From positions 1-47,995 of IMG/VR virus record IMGVR_UViG_3300005581_000023: 47,995 nucleotides of DNA; one strand, 5' to 3'. The first letter of the stretch is position 1. Each line of letters starts with the position of its first letter. The position numbers and the translations under genes were made by a program. A model generated the notes under the pieces. That model saw only the letters and a program-made list of their open reading frames with translations. It was not told the DNA's origin and searched no databases. This document shows positions 1 through 6,943 of this stretch, piece by piece. The DNA comes from a virus.

Positions 1-840
1 TGTTTTACCCCCTTCAATGATGTGCAGATCAGGCGTTTTCTTATCCATTGATGACTCCAACTGTAGGTAAGACCAGACTGCTACTCTAGTCGATTCGAGG
101 GTACTATCTTGCACAAAGTCCAAATAGTTCAGTCCAGCCTTCTCTACTACAGCCTTGTAGCGAGGTCGTGCTTGGTCTTTCATTTTCTTTGGATATCGGT
201 TTAACCTAGTACCATCCCAAATGATAGTCTCACCTCTTCGCATAGGCGAAAGCCACGACAATGTGCTGGCAGTGGCAAATGGTATGGATCTAAGGTTGTC
301 AGGTTTAGCACATCCAAGAGCGTGGTACTGCGTACCAAACTGTCTAGAATAACTTCTGGTCACAGCCGCTAAGTTAGTTACTGCTTCAATCTCATCATTA
401 GGAATAGCCACATTCTGGTGATCTTCTGACATCTCTTTGAGGATTGGCTGTCCGTATTCTTGATGCCAGACTACCCATAGTTTAGGATCGTTACTGAAAA
501 AAGATCTTTGCTCTTCTACCCAGTCATAGCCCAAAATTATTGAGTCAAACTCTAAAAAAGCATAAGCGCGGTCTGCATTGTTTACAAGGAACTCTTGATA
601 ATCTGCGGCAAGATCTAAAAGTTCCTTCTTAGATAGCCCAGCCTTTTCAGCCTGTGGTGCTCCAGACTCAATAACAACTTTAATGTCTGCGTCAAAGTGC
701 TCGCTAATAAGCCAATTTTTGGTTTTGGGCAACCCACGCTTACGAAGACCCCAGTAATTGAGACCCATATAAGTAACTTTTTGGCCTTCCAGGAGAGTTC
801 GATTGGAACCAACCTCGACCCCAGAGAAGATGATCTTCAT
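1..840 (-). CDS. DpdA/TGT-like transglycosylase (C-terminus beyond window)
   Basis: This reading frame starts at ATG 840-838 and stays open for 280 codons to the window edge, so its C-terminus is missing. It resembles the phage proteins often annotated as queuine tRNA-ribosyltransferase, which belong to the TGT/DpdA fold. Family enzymes swap guanine for a 7-deazaguanine base; DpdA acts on DNA and helps phage DNA escape restriction. Visible landmarks are an EFD near residues 97-99, WHQEYG at 125-130, the segment HALGCAKPDNLRSIPFA at 173-189 (aligning with the glycine-rich GxGTPEDL stretch of TGT), SWLSPMRRG at 195-203, and a basic stretch at 213-228. It overlaps the upstream HAD-like gene by one base (TAATG), so translation is probably coupled. 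No preQ0 synthesis genes (FolE, QueD, QueE, QueC) lie in this window. The family assignment is recognition by eye; DNA as substrate is inference. Confidence 0.65.
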   Translation of the reverse strand, partial: MKIIFSGVEVGSNRTLLEGQKVTYMGLNYWGLRKRGLPKTKNWLISEHFDADIKVVIESGAPQAEKAGLSKKELLDLAADYQEFLVNNADRAYAFLEFDSIILGYDWVEEQRSFFSNDPKLWVVWHQEYGQPILKEMSEDHQNVAIPNDEIEAVTNLAAVTRSYSRQFGTQYHALGCAKPDNLRSIPFATASTLSWLSPMRRGETIIWDGTRLNRYPKKMKDQARPRYKAVVEKAGLNYLDFVQDSTLESTRVAVWSYLQLESSMDKKTPDLHIIEGGKT

Positions 841-1328
841 TAGTCAGACCAGAACTCTAGGTCTTTGGGGTTAGCCGCATCTTTTGATTTAGCCACGTTA
901 ACCCTTGTAATAGCCTCTTCAATTTCGCCCCATTGACGTACTTTCTTAGGAGCATCTGGGCGGCGTTCAACGGCTAAATAGCCTGGATTCATAAACATAA
1001 CAGCAGGAATACCTTGTTCCTCAAAAACCCAAGCACACATAAGTGGATCAGAGTCAACATACATCTCGATTGGAGCACGGGAACGGCTCATAACAAACTG
1101 GCGTTTCTTTAGGTCTTCCCCTTCAAGATGGAAGGAATGATCAATAAGATCATCGTAGTTAATGATTCCGTGAGAGTTTAACCAATGCTCTGCATCCGCA
1201 GTTTTGCGTGAAGTCATAAGAGCCACTCGGTTGTTTATGTTTAGGGCGTAGTAAAGCGCTACTCCTGCACGGATTGGTTCTCCTGAATCCGAACTGAGTA
1301 CGCCGTCTATTGATACGAGTATATTCAA
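840..1328 (-). CDS. HAD-like phosphatase family protein
   Basis: This 162-residue protein looks like a small haloacid dehalogenase fold. Motif I is SIDGVL with Asp8, a possible motif II is MTSRK at 38-42, and a late acidic motif YVDSDP at 90-95 would supply the Mg-binding aspartates. The second motif-I Asp (DxD) of true phosphatases is absent, since Asp8 is followed by Gly-Val, so activity is uncertain. The start is TTG at 1328-1326, preceded by AGGA seven bases upstream. It begins three bases after the nucleotidyltransferase-like gene ends and overlaps the DpdA-like gene, forming a compact three-gene unit. The substrate cannot be inferred; nucleotides or polynucleotide 5' or 3' ends are usual for phage HAD proteins. 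Confidence 0.55.
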   Translation of the reverse strand: MNILVSIDGVLSSDSGEPIRAGVALYYALNINNRVALMTSRKTADAEHWLNSHGIINYDDLIDHSFHLEGEDLKKRQFVMSRSRAPIEMYVDSDPLMCAWVFEEQGIPAVMFMNPGYLAVERRPDAPKKVRQWGEIEEAITRVNVAKSKDAANPKDLEFWSD

Positions 1329-1331
1329 GTG

Positions 1332-2270
1332 TTATCCTGGTGTCTTGTAGGTTGCTGCTCTGCGAATTAGAGTCTGAGTATCGGGCAGGTCAATGCCATA
1401 AGTCGCTTGTGCCTGTTGTGCTTTGTACGCCGACCAATACTCAGACATCTTTTTTAGGGTAGGTACTGTTCCGTACTTCTTACCCGCTTGCCATCTGTAG
1501 TTGTAAAAGTCTGAGTACCCTTTACCACCTTGGCTAAAAGCATAACGTCGTGATTGATGAATGTCGTTAAACAACAACGTTGCTTGCATTAAAGAACTTT
1601 GAAGACGAAACTCCGCATTACGTCGTGCAGCATCGTTTTGTGCCCCCTGTAAGTCAGTAAGTGACTGTGAATAAATAGAGACAATTCCCGCTGTTCGTTC
1701 ACGGTCTTTTTCAGCCATAACGTCTCCTATAGGGCTGTGGGGAGCGCCTTGTTTGTCAGGAAACACTGTCCACTCATTGTGGGTAAGACTATAGGCTGCA
1801 TAAGGGTTAATAGAACGAATATCTGTAGCATTTGGGTTTACGTAAAATGTAACTTCAAACCCGTTCCAATCTCCTGTTTCTGGTTGTAAATGTTCACGAA
1901 AATCTTCGTTTAACAGTTTACTAATTTCAACATTGGATAACCCGTGGTAATCAGGGTGGGCTTTACGAAACTGCATGTAATCTACGCCAATTAAAACATC
2001 AAGGTCTTTAGGGTGTCTTTGTGCAGACCATTGGTAGGACACCGCAGATCCAGCAATCCAAGCATTTGTCCACAAATCGGCGTGACGGTATTTTTCTCCC
2101 AAGAAGTCAAACAAAACCTGTAAAATGCCGTTGCGTACCCAACCTTTTAAGGTTGTGTTAGAAAATAACTCTGGATCTAAAGTTTCTTCTGGGGTAGAAA
2201 AGTAAGAAGTGGGGGATTCCTGCATATTTACAGGAGCCACATACTTACCTAATCCATCGAAACGGTTCAT
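1332..2270 (-). CDS. Nucleotidyltransferase-like protein (Pol beta fold)
   Basis: This 312-residue protein carries the signature of the Pol-beta nucleotidyltransferase superfamily: a Gly-Ser pair in IAGSAVSY (about residues 72-79) followed by Asp89-Leu-Asp91 in PKDLDVLI. Family members transfer a nucleotide to a protein, small molecule or RNA end. The C-terminal half (about 190-312) is helical and polar and has no feature I recognise. The start is ATG with only a weak ribosome-binding site. It lies just upstream of the HAD-like and DpdA-like genes, which may mean shared nucleic-acid chemistry, although operon position is the only evidence for that. An adenylyltransferase of the toxin or antibiotic type is an alternative. 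Confidence 0.6.
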   Translation of the reverse strand: MNRFDGLGKYVAPVNMQESPTSYFSTPEETLDPELFSNTTLKGWVRNGILQVLFDFLGEKYRHADLWTNAWIAGSAVSYQWSAQRHPKDLDVLIGVDYMQFRKAHPDYHGLSNVEISKLLNEDFREHLQPETGDWNGFEVTFYVNPNATDIRSINPYAAYSLTHNEWTVFPDKQGAPHSPIGDVMAEKDRERTAGIVSIYSQSLTDLQGAQNDAARRNAEFRLQSSLMQATLLFNDIHQSRRYAFSQGGKGYSDFYNYRWQAGKKYGTVPTLKKMSEYWSAYKAQQAQATYGIDLPDTQTLIRRAATYKTPG

Positions 2271-2289
2271 AGGTTAAGTCTATTGCTAA

Positions 2290-2577
2290 TTAAGACTTTG
2301 GTGTTTCTATGCCACGGTCACTTAGAGCCGACAATAACTTCTCTCGAAGGTCAGCAGCCTCATCTTTTGGTTGAAAAAGAGGGGCTAACGTCCTTGCAAT
2401 ACGGTCAGCAAGTAACTGGCCCTCTATATCGCTAACTAACTCTTTACTGCAGCCATAAATGTCGTAAGTAGTTGCTTGACGACGGGTGTTCTCATCCGCT
2501 GGGTGCAGCGTAGTAGTGATAGTTCCATCTAAGTTAAGTGTTACGGTAAAGGCTGCGTCAATCTTGTGTTCTTCCAT
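2290..2577 (-). CDS. Hypothetical protein
   Basis: This 95-residue acidic protein matches no family I recognise. The first 25 residues alternate like beta strands (FTVTLNLDGTITTTLHP), and the rest is likely helical, with a Lys/Asp/Glu-rich segment near 70-85. It starts at ATG 2577-2575, overlapping the stop of the zinc-binding-like gene above by one base (TAATG), and a 19-base gap separates it from the nucleotidyltransferase-like gene. It is supported as a gene by the coupling and by filling the space. Confidence 0.6.
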   Translation of the reverse strand: MEEHKIDAAFTVTLNLDGTITTTLHPADENTRRQATTYDIYGCSKELVSDIEGQLLADRIARTLAPLFQPKDEAADLREKLLSALSDRGIETPKS

Positions 2578-3128
2578 TAGTTCATCCCCATTAATTTCTG
2601 TTTACGTTGTGCTACTCCGATTGCTACTGGACAAAAATCGCATAAGTAGGTCTTTTGACCTGGAGAGTCTTTGTACTTCTCCATACCCTCTGCTCGGCGC
2701 TCTTTCTCTGTATTAGGTATAAGCATTTTTTTCTCGTCGTGCCACTCAGGACATCCGTCTTTTGGTTGGTTATGACGACGGTAACACGACATGGCATCTT
2801 CCATAAAAATGGAGCGTGACTCATAGAAAGTGTCGTCAATTTCAGCAAGACCCTTAGATCCTCCACCTTTAATTTGGCGAATAATTTCTTGCTTAGACTT
2901 AAAATCAGCCCATGAACGAAGAGGTAGAACGAATAACTTACCTTTGTGTGGCTCTCCTGATGGAAACACGTGGTTTTCGCACGCAACTGCCAACAGCATA
3001 TCTAATTCAGGCTCGCCATCATACGGTGGCAGTTCGTCTAAAGTTTGGCAGACAAGACAATACAGCAAACGAAACATAGGTTCATTTGCTTCAACTTTTT
3101 TTTGCCCAAGGATAGGTACGTTACTCAT
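2577..3128 (-). CDS. Hypothetical cysteine-containing protein
   Basis: This 183-residue protein of unknown function has a CLVC pair near residue 25 and a CDFC pair near residue 164, with further cysteines between (in ACENH, SCYRR and GCPEW). That spacing suggests one or two bound zinc ions or an iron-sulfur site. The start ATG has a good ribosome-binding site (AAGGAG). It overlaps the following gene by one base. Phages of this kind often carry similar Cys-rich proteins near structural genes; I cannot say whether it is structural or enzymatic. Confidence 0.6.
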   Translation of the reverse strand: MSNVPILGQKKVEANEPMFRLLYCLVCQTLDELPPYDGEPELDMLLAVACENHVFPSGEPHKGKLFVLPLRSWADFKSKQEIIRQIKGGGSKGLAEIDDTFYESRSIFMEDAMSCYRRHNQPKDGCPEWHDEKKMLIPNTEKERRAEGMEKYKDSPGQKTYLCDFCPVAIGVAQRKQKLMGMN

Positions 3129-3166
3129 AGTGCTCCTTATGGTAGTCCAATTATTTTAACAGTAGA

Positions 3167-3337
3167 TTATTTTTTTACCAAACTGCCACTGTTGCCTGGG
3201 TTATCATCAGGATGATCCCATTTTGGATACTTTTCGCTAGGCGCAGGTTTAGACCAATGCTCTTTAAGTTTTTTAAGAACTCCTGGATCTTCTTTACGGC
3301 CGTAACGACCTGAACGGTCTGGAACTTGCTCTGCCAT
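3167..3337 (-). CDS. Small basic protein, 56 aa
   Basis: This 56-residue frame runs from ATG 3337-3335 to TAA 3169-3167. It begins MAEQVPDRSGRYGRKEDPG and ends GSLVKK, and is rich in Lys, Pro and Asp. The start follows the stop of the next gene upstream by two bases, the same geometry as the other genes in this small-gene array. Function is unknown. Confidence rests on the junction pattern and on the lack of any other gene in this 200-base interval. Confidence 0.6.
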   Translation of the reverse strand: MAEQVPDRSGRYGRKEDPGVLKKLKEHWSKPAPSEKYPKWDHPDDNPGNSGSLVKK

Positions 3338-3339
3338 GA

Positions 3340-3543
3340 TTAACGACCCATGTTTGTAAAGCCTGGCATCTTATTAATAGGTGTTTTCTTGGCACCTGGT
3401 GAAACTTTATTAGGCATGGTTGTAAACCCTGGAGTTTTTGGACCAAAAGGTACCTTTGGAGCACCTGGTGTAATTTTGGCAGGCATGTTTGTAGCCCCTG
3501 GCAACATTTTGCTTCCAAATTGACCGTTTGAAATAGTTGGCAT
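3340..3543 (-). CDS. Small Pro/Gly/Lys-rich repeat protein, 67 aa
   Basis: This 67-residue protein is built from a degenerate short repeat: a Met or Lys, then PG, two or three residues, then N/K-M-P, as in KMLPGATNMPAK, KVPFGPKTPGFTTMPNK and KMPGFTNMGR. The protein is basic and looks disordered. ATG 3543-3541 sits two bases after the TAA of the preceding gene, whose last codons GGT AAA supply the AGG of the ribosome-binding site. Unknown function; one of several tiny basic proteins from 3.2 to 4.7 kb. Confidence 0.65.
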   Translation of the reverse strand: MPTISNGQFGSKMLPGATNMPAKITPGAPKVPFGPKTPGFTTMPNKVSPGAKKTPINKMPGFTNMGR

Positions 3544-3555
3544 AATTATTTACCT
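3541..3555 (-). promoter_or_regulatory. Repeated stop/RBS/start junction, copy 1
   Basis: On the minus strand this reads AGGTAAATAATTATG: the Gly-Lys end of one gene, its TAA stop, two bases, then the ATG of the next. The AGG embedded in the final Gly codon acts as the Shine-Dalgarno element. The same 15-base unit recurs at 3929-3943 (one mismatch) and 4171-4185. Confidence 0.7.
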
Positions 3556-3746
3556 GGGTTTACCTTGTTTGGGTAATCAGTATTGATAAAACCATAACCG
3601 TAAAAAGAGTGCAAAGTTTGACGGTTAGCAAGTGTATCGTGTGAACCCATACCAACTTCAGTATCTGGGCGAACTTTACGGTACTTACCGTCTGTTGCTC
3701 CCTCATCAAGGGATGCGTTCATTGAACGCGATGAGTTAACTGTCAC
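3546..3746 (-). CDS. Small protein, 66 aa
   Basis: This 66-residue protein starts at GTG 3746-3744, overlapping the TGA stop of the preceding gene in a GTGA arrangement, which favours this start over the internal ATG eight codons in. It is polar and mildly basic, with a Tyr/Gly-rich C-terminal half (FYGYGF) and an ending NPGK. The final GGT AAA TAA forms the ribosome-binding site of the next gene. No family recognised. Confidence 0.6.
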   Translation of the reverse strand: MTVNSSRSMNASLDEGATDGKYRKVRPDTEVGMGSHDTLANRQTLHSFYGYGFINTDYPNKVNPGK

Positions 3747-3931
3747 TTCTTTTTACCCTTCATAATTGCTTTGAACTCAGGTGTGTTTGCTCCTGCTTTT
3801 TTAACGTTTTTCATTGCCTCTTTGCCTGCTGCACGAGCAACCTTTACATCTTTACCACGAGCCTTCACATCAGCCATTGCTGCCTTTTGTGCTGGTGTCA
3901 TTGGCTTCTTTAATGGGTTTCTAATTGCCAT
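3743..3931 (-). CDS. Small lysine/alanine-rich protein, 62 aa
   Basis: This 62-residue protein is strongly basic and alanine-rich (KPMTPAQKAAMADVKARG, then KEAMKNVKKAG), with an ending MKGKKK. Its composition resembles histone H1-like or HU-tail-like nucleic-acid-binding peptides, but there is no specific domain. It sits between a repeated stop/start junction upstream and a GTGA overlap downstream. DNA binding or internal head packaging is a guess from charge alone. Confidence 0.6.
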   Translation of the reverse strand: MAIRNPLKKPMTPAQKAAMADVKARGKDVKVARAAGKEAMKNVKKAGANTPEFKAIMKGKKK

Positions 3932-3943
3932 GATTATTTACCT
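3929..3943 (-). promoter_or_regulatory. Repeated stop/RBS/start junction, copy 2
   Basis: Minus-strand AGGTAAATAATCATG differs from copies 1 and 3 by one base (C for T before the ATG). It joins the stop of the 79-residue gene to the start of the 62-residue gene. Confidence 0.65.
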
Positions 3944-4173
3944 TTCTTTGGTTTTTTAGTATAGTAATTGGTGCCGCCGTGCGCTTCAATAAATTTAGCA
4001 TTTTCTTGCATGGTTTTGTACACTTTCCGTATTGATGGACTTTTTTCTAATTTAGCAGCCGTTCCAGAAGAGGCTTTTGGCTTGATAGGCGAAAGTTTTG
4101 ATACGCCCTTAGCGGCCTTCGTGATCGAAGGGGTCAACTTTTGGCCTAGTTTTGTTATCGCTTTTCTTGGCAT
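3934..4173 (-). CDS. Small lysine-rich protein, 79 aa
   Basis: This 79-residue basic protein has many Lys, Ser, Pro and Ala residues in its first half (KLSPIKPKASSGTAAKLEK), like an H1-type tail. A more ordered helical segment follows (about 47-63, SIRKVYKTMQENAKFIEAH), and the end is KKPKKGK. The start follows the previous stop by two bases at a repeated junction, and its own last codons form the RBS of the next gene. No enzyme motif is visible. Confidence 0.6.
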   Translation of the reverse strand: MPRKAITKLGQKLTPSITKAAKGVSKLSPIKPKASSGTAAKLEKSPSIRKVYKTMQENAKFIEAHGGTNYYTKKPKKGK

Positions 4174-4185
4174 AATTATTTACCT
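4171..4185 (-). promoter_or_regulatory. Repeated stop/RBS/start junction, copy 3
   Basis: Minus-strand AGGTAAATAATTATG is identical to copy 1 and links the end of the 109-residue gene (AGK then TAA) to the ATG of the 79-residue gene. Confidence 0.7.
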
Positions 4186-4505
4186 GCCCTTGGTAATCGT
4201 CCTGGAAGTCCTTTTTTCTTTGCTTCTTCTGATTTTGCTTTTTCTTCTGCTTGTTGTTTTTCTTCAACCATTCGAGCACCTTCTTTGTAGCGATCGCCAC
4301 GGTTCTCAGTATCATAGCGTGAAGTTTGTTTCCAACCAGCCTCGCGTGCTGCATAATGCACGTCTTGACGTTCGTAATGGCCTTCGTCTTTTGTCCAAGG
4401 ATCATTTTTAGCGGTATCGGGCATAAATTTAATTCCGCCTGCTTTTGCAACAGCCTCTACTGCTGGGTTCTTAAACTTTGCTTTGCGACGATCGTTAAAA
4501 AACAT
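4176..4505 (-). CDS. Hypothetical charged protein, 109 aa
   Basis: This 109-residue protein has an aromatic and charged N-terminal half (MFFNDRRKAKFKNP) and a strongly charged, probably helical segment near 79-97 (MVEEKQQAEEKAKSEEAKKK) that may form a coiled coil. The start ATG has a strong ribosome-binding site (GGAGATACT). It heads the run of genes joined by the repeated junction. No family recognised. Confidence 0.6.
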   Translation of the reverse strand: MFFNDRRKAKFKNPAVEAVAKAGGIKFMPDTAKNDPWTKDEGHYERQDVHYAAREAGWKQTSRYDTENRGDRYKEGARMVEEKQQAEEKAKSEEAKKKGLPGRLPRAGK

Positions 4506-4529
4506 AGTATCTCCTTGATGAGTGTTCTA

Positions 4530-4706
4530 TTAGTTTACAGGGGGTCTGGGTGGTTTGCTGGTCTTTTGTACAGGTTTTTCTTTTTGTTCTCTGTCGTAAT
4601 CTACGACGTCTTTTTTCAAGGCTTGACCAGCGATTAGTCTAGTTCCTCGACGGTCTGAGAATAGCCCCTGTACATTTTCTTCTTTTAAAGGGTAATAATC
4701 GCTCAT
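4530..4706 (-). CDS. Small protein, 58 aa
   Basis: This 58-residue frame runs from ATG 4706-4704 to TAA 4532-4530. The product begins MSDYYPLKEENVQGLFSD and ends with a Lys/Pro-rich tail (KPPRPPVN). Its ATG overlaps the TGA of the zinc-ribbon gene upstream in ATGA form. It fills what would otherwise be a 200-base gap. Function unknown. Confidence 0.6.
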   Translation of the reverse strand: MSDYYPLKEENVQGLFSDRRGTRLIAGQALKKDVVDYDREQKEKPVQKTSKPPRPPVN

Positions 4707-4903
4707 GCCATACCTTTACGGACCCTGCTTGCATTGCGCTGGGCGGTACAAGGCGTGCAGTGACCACGATTAGCCATAAACTCAACTGGGTTCATAATCA
4801 TGCCACAAGTAGGGCAAGGTGAAGACCCGTTGTATCTAATCAAATTATCGGCAATTTTCTTTGCCTGTAATTCGACTGTCATCATGCCGTCGCCGTCATC
4901 CAT
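4703..4903 (-). CDS. Small zinc-ribbon protein, 66 aa
   Basis: This 66-residue protein has a CPTCG knuckle and a second HCTPC knuckle about 18 residues later, a typical four-ligand zinc ribbon. The start is taken at ATG 4903-4901 because GGGGAG lies about eight bases upstream and the overlap with the previous gene is then eight bases; an in-frame ATG 20 codons earlier would overlap by 68 bases. Related zinc ribbons occur in many small phage proteins; the binding partner is unknown. Confidence 0.6.
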   Translation of the reverse strand: MDDGDGMMTVELQAKKIADNLIRYNGSSPCPTCGMIMNPVEFMANRGHCTPCTAQRNASRVRKGMA

Positions 4904-5222
4904 TATTGTTCTCCCCATTGATTTCCTTAAAGGACTTTTCGCCAAAATTTGTGCTATCCCCATTGGCTTCCTTCAATCTTTTTAAAAATTCAATGTACGT
5001 ATCCTGTTGCTGTTGTATTGCTTGCTGTCGTCTTTCTACGTTCTCTGGAAGCAAAGGGTGCATACCCATATGCCCCATGAGATTAGCCAATTTTTGTACA
5101 CCAAACATTGCAATTTTTGGAGGACGATACTCGGCTGATCGATTAGGAATATACCTTTGGGCTATTTTTCTTATAGTTGGGTTTGGCACAAATTGCTTTG
5201 GATTTAAGTTTTGGTTTGTCAT
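4896..5222 (-). CDS. Hypothetical protein, 108 aa
   Basis: This 108-residue basic protein has a Pro/Arg-rich first half (IPNRSAEYRPPKIAMFG) and a likely coiled-coil helix around 62-87 with a run of glutamines (AIQQQQDTYIEFLKRLKEA). It starts at ATG 5222-5220 in a TAATG overlap with the gene above. No known domain recognised. Its place among similar proteins suggests a virion-associated role, by context only. Confidence 0.55.
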   Translation of the reverse strand: MTNQNLNPKQFVPNPTIRKIAQRYIPNRSAEYRPPKIAMFGVQKLANLMGHMGMHPLLPENVERRQQAIQQQQDTYIEFLKRLKEANGDSTNFGEKSFKEINGENNNG

Positions 5223-5593
5223 TATGTGCTCCCTAATGCGTTACGTTCTGCTGCCTGGTAACCTGAAACGCCACCAGAGAACCATGATACTCGTGGTTCG
5301 GTGTAATTTCTATCAATAGTTACAATATCATCAATTCCTGGCTGTGAACGATCTCCGTAACCGTAACGCTCTGGAAACAATTGGATCTGTGGAAGCGGTG
5401 GACGAACCATCTGCTGGATGTCAACACCAGGAATACTCATAACCATTAAGGCTTGTTGTGTGAGGCGTTCCGCATTTGTTGCCCAAGGACCGTTGTACGA
5501 ATACTTTTTAGCAACTGAATCAGGCTTTACTGGAGAACGAAAAGCATTCCAAGGCTTAGTGCGGTCATATTGACCGTCTGTGTACTGTGTCAT
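5222..5593 (-). CDS. Hypothetical virion-like protein, 123 aa
   Basis: This 123-residue protein is rich in Tyr, Pro, Gly and Gln and has no transmembrane segment or catalytic motif that I can see. Both ends are one-base TAATG overlaps, so it is translationally coupled to the 449-residue gene above and the 108-residue gene below. The composition fits a minor structural protein; no homolog is recognised. Confidence 0.55.
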   Translation of the reverse strand: MTQYTDGQYDRTKPWNAFRSPVKPDSVAKKYSYNGPWATNAERLTQQALMVMSIPGVDIQQMVRPPLPQIQLFPERYGYGDRSQPGIDDIVTIDRNYTEPRVSWFSGGVSGYQAAERNALGST

Positions 5594-6942
5594 TAGAATA
5601 ACTCCATCTGGTCGGCTCTATAAGAATTACGCTGTGCTTGCTCTTTAAGTGCAGCAGTGTGAGCAACATGTATTTCTTTTGTGGCTGGGTCAGGATCATC
5701 ACCTGTCATAACACGAGTACTAGCCCATGCTGCTTCGTTTACCATACGAGATGGAACTGAATACTGCAGGTTGTGTTTTTCTTGCAATCTTTTTGCTGTT
5801 TCGTGCACAACATCTTGCAACACAGCGTGTTCTACTGCATCTCCTTCAATCTTTTTGTCACCTTTTGCAACGTTTCCCTTAGCGTTCATTACTAAATCAC
5901 CAGCGGCTGCGTAAGGGGCTCCTGCAGGTTGGTTGTAACTTAAACGACGATGATGAAGGTCGTTTGGTGTTGGAGCAACGTTTGAAAGGTGACCCTCATT
6001 AGTATCACGAAGACCATAAAAATCAAACATTAACTGATCACCACCAACTTTACCTGTAAGAACATCGTGAATGTTTGCAGCACGCATGTTGTACTCTTGA
6101 TGTTCTGGGGTTCCAGGAAGCGGTGCTTCTCCATGAGACATTGAGTAACTAGCAAATTTTGGATTAGTATAAGGATCGTTTCCTTTACCAGTTTGCAGGG
6201 TAGCATGTGCAGCCGAAATATTTTGTCGCATTCCTCCTTTTGCTATTCCATCAAGGTCTACATCGTGCAAATCTTGTTTTACACTTTCACGAACAGCAGG
6301 AACAGTCATTGCAGCAACTACTTGAGGATGTACCTGAGAAAATGGAACAGTCTTTCCTACCTCTTCAGGTGAAATGCGGTGTGAACCAGTAATAACAGAG
6401 TGAACTTTATCCACAAACTCAGGTGTATAGGTAACACTGCCTTTTTCATGAGCATTTAACAACGCTATTAATGAAGACTTTTCATTTCCTGGGCGATTTT
6501 TATTGCTTAATTTTGCTGTTGCCTCAAACGCTAGTTGTGGAGAAATGTTTCTTCCTGCAACTAAGTCATGAATTGGCGCAGCGTGCTCTGAATAAAAGTT
6601 AAGTCCATGAATAGATTCTCCTGCACGAGGATTTTTTGCAGAGTTTTCAAAATGTTTCATAGTATTTGCAATAGCATCTTCATGATCGTAAGGCCTATCT
6701 ACTGCGCCTTCATCTAAGGCTCGTTGAGCACGTTTTGCTTTTCCTACTACTTCTTTACTTGGATTATCTATCCTAGCAGCCAATTTTGATAAATTTTCAC
6801 GAGTTTTATTTGTATGAACACTCATTGCATCAAATGCGCCAGTGCGTTCTTCAGGTGTCAAATCACTTAAAAGCAAAGGGCGTTGTCCAGATAAAAACTC
6901 TTTGGAACGAGTTGATGGTTCTACAATTTCTTTTTTAGCCAT
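5593..6942 (-). CDS. Conserved phage protein, possibly DUF7178-like, 449 aa
   Basis: This is the largest protein of the block from 2.3 to 9.2 kb. Residues about 105-170 (GLNFYSEHAAPIHDL, then ISPQLAFEATAKLSNKNRP) and about 290-345 (VLTGKVGGDQLMFDFYGL) are laid out like the helical DUF7178-type phage proteins, which have a WY-rich start, an ALSP-like helix turn and a KVxxFYxNL segment. The likeness is loose. A late segment (VNEAAWASTR, about 403) would match the closing QAxxW helix of that family. Function is unknown even there. It starts one base after the previous stop. Alternatively it is a virion protein unique to this phage group. Confidence 0.5.
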   Translation of the reverse strand: MAKKEIVEPSTRSKEFLSGQRPLLLSDLTPEERTGAFDAMSVHTNKTRENLSKLAARIDNPSKEVVGKAKRAQRALDEGAVDRPYDHEDAIANTMKHFENSAKNPRAGESIHGLNFYSEHAAPIHDLVAGRNISPQLAFEATAKLSNKNRPGNEKSSLIALLNAHEKGSVTYTPEFVDKVHSVITGSHRISPEEVGKTVPFSQVHPQVVAAMTVPAVRESVKQDLHDVDLDGIAKGGMRQNISAAHATLQTGKGNDPYTNPKFASYSMSHGEAPLPGTPEHQEYNMRAANIHDVLTGKVGGDQLMFDFYGLRDTNEGHLSNVAPTPNDLHHRRLSYNQPAGAPYAAAGDLVMNAKGNVAKGDKKIEGDAVEHAVLQDVVHETAKRLQEKHNLQYSVPSRMVNEAAWASTRVMTGDDPDPATKEIHVAHTAALKEQAQRNSYRADQMELF

Positions 6943-6943
6943 G

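Noticed and set aside
3968-4411. 147-codon plus-strand frame with hydrophobic stretches that look like membrane segments
   Set aside because: It is antisense to lysine-rich genes, where AAA/AAG on one strand reads as Phe/Leu on the other. This gives false transmembrane signals.
4904-4963. Twenty extra N-terminal codons on the small zinc-ribbon gene
   Set aside because: They would overlap the upstream gene by 68 bases, whereas the ATG at 4903 has GGGGAG at good distance and an eight-base overlap.
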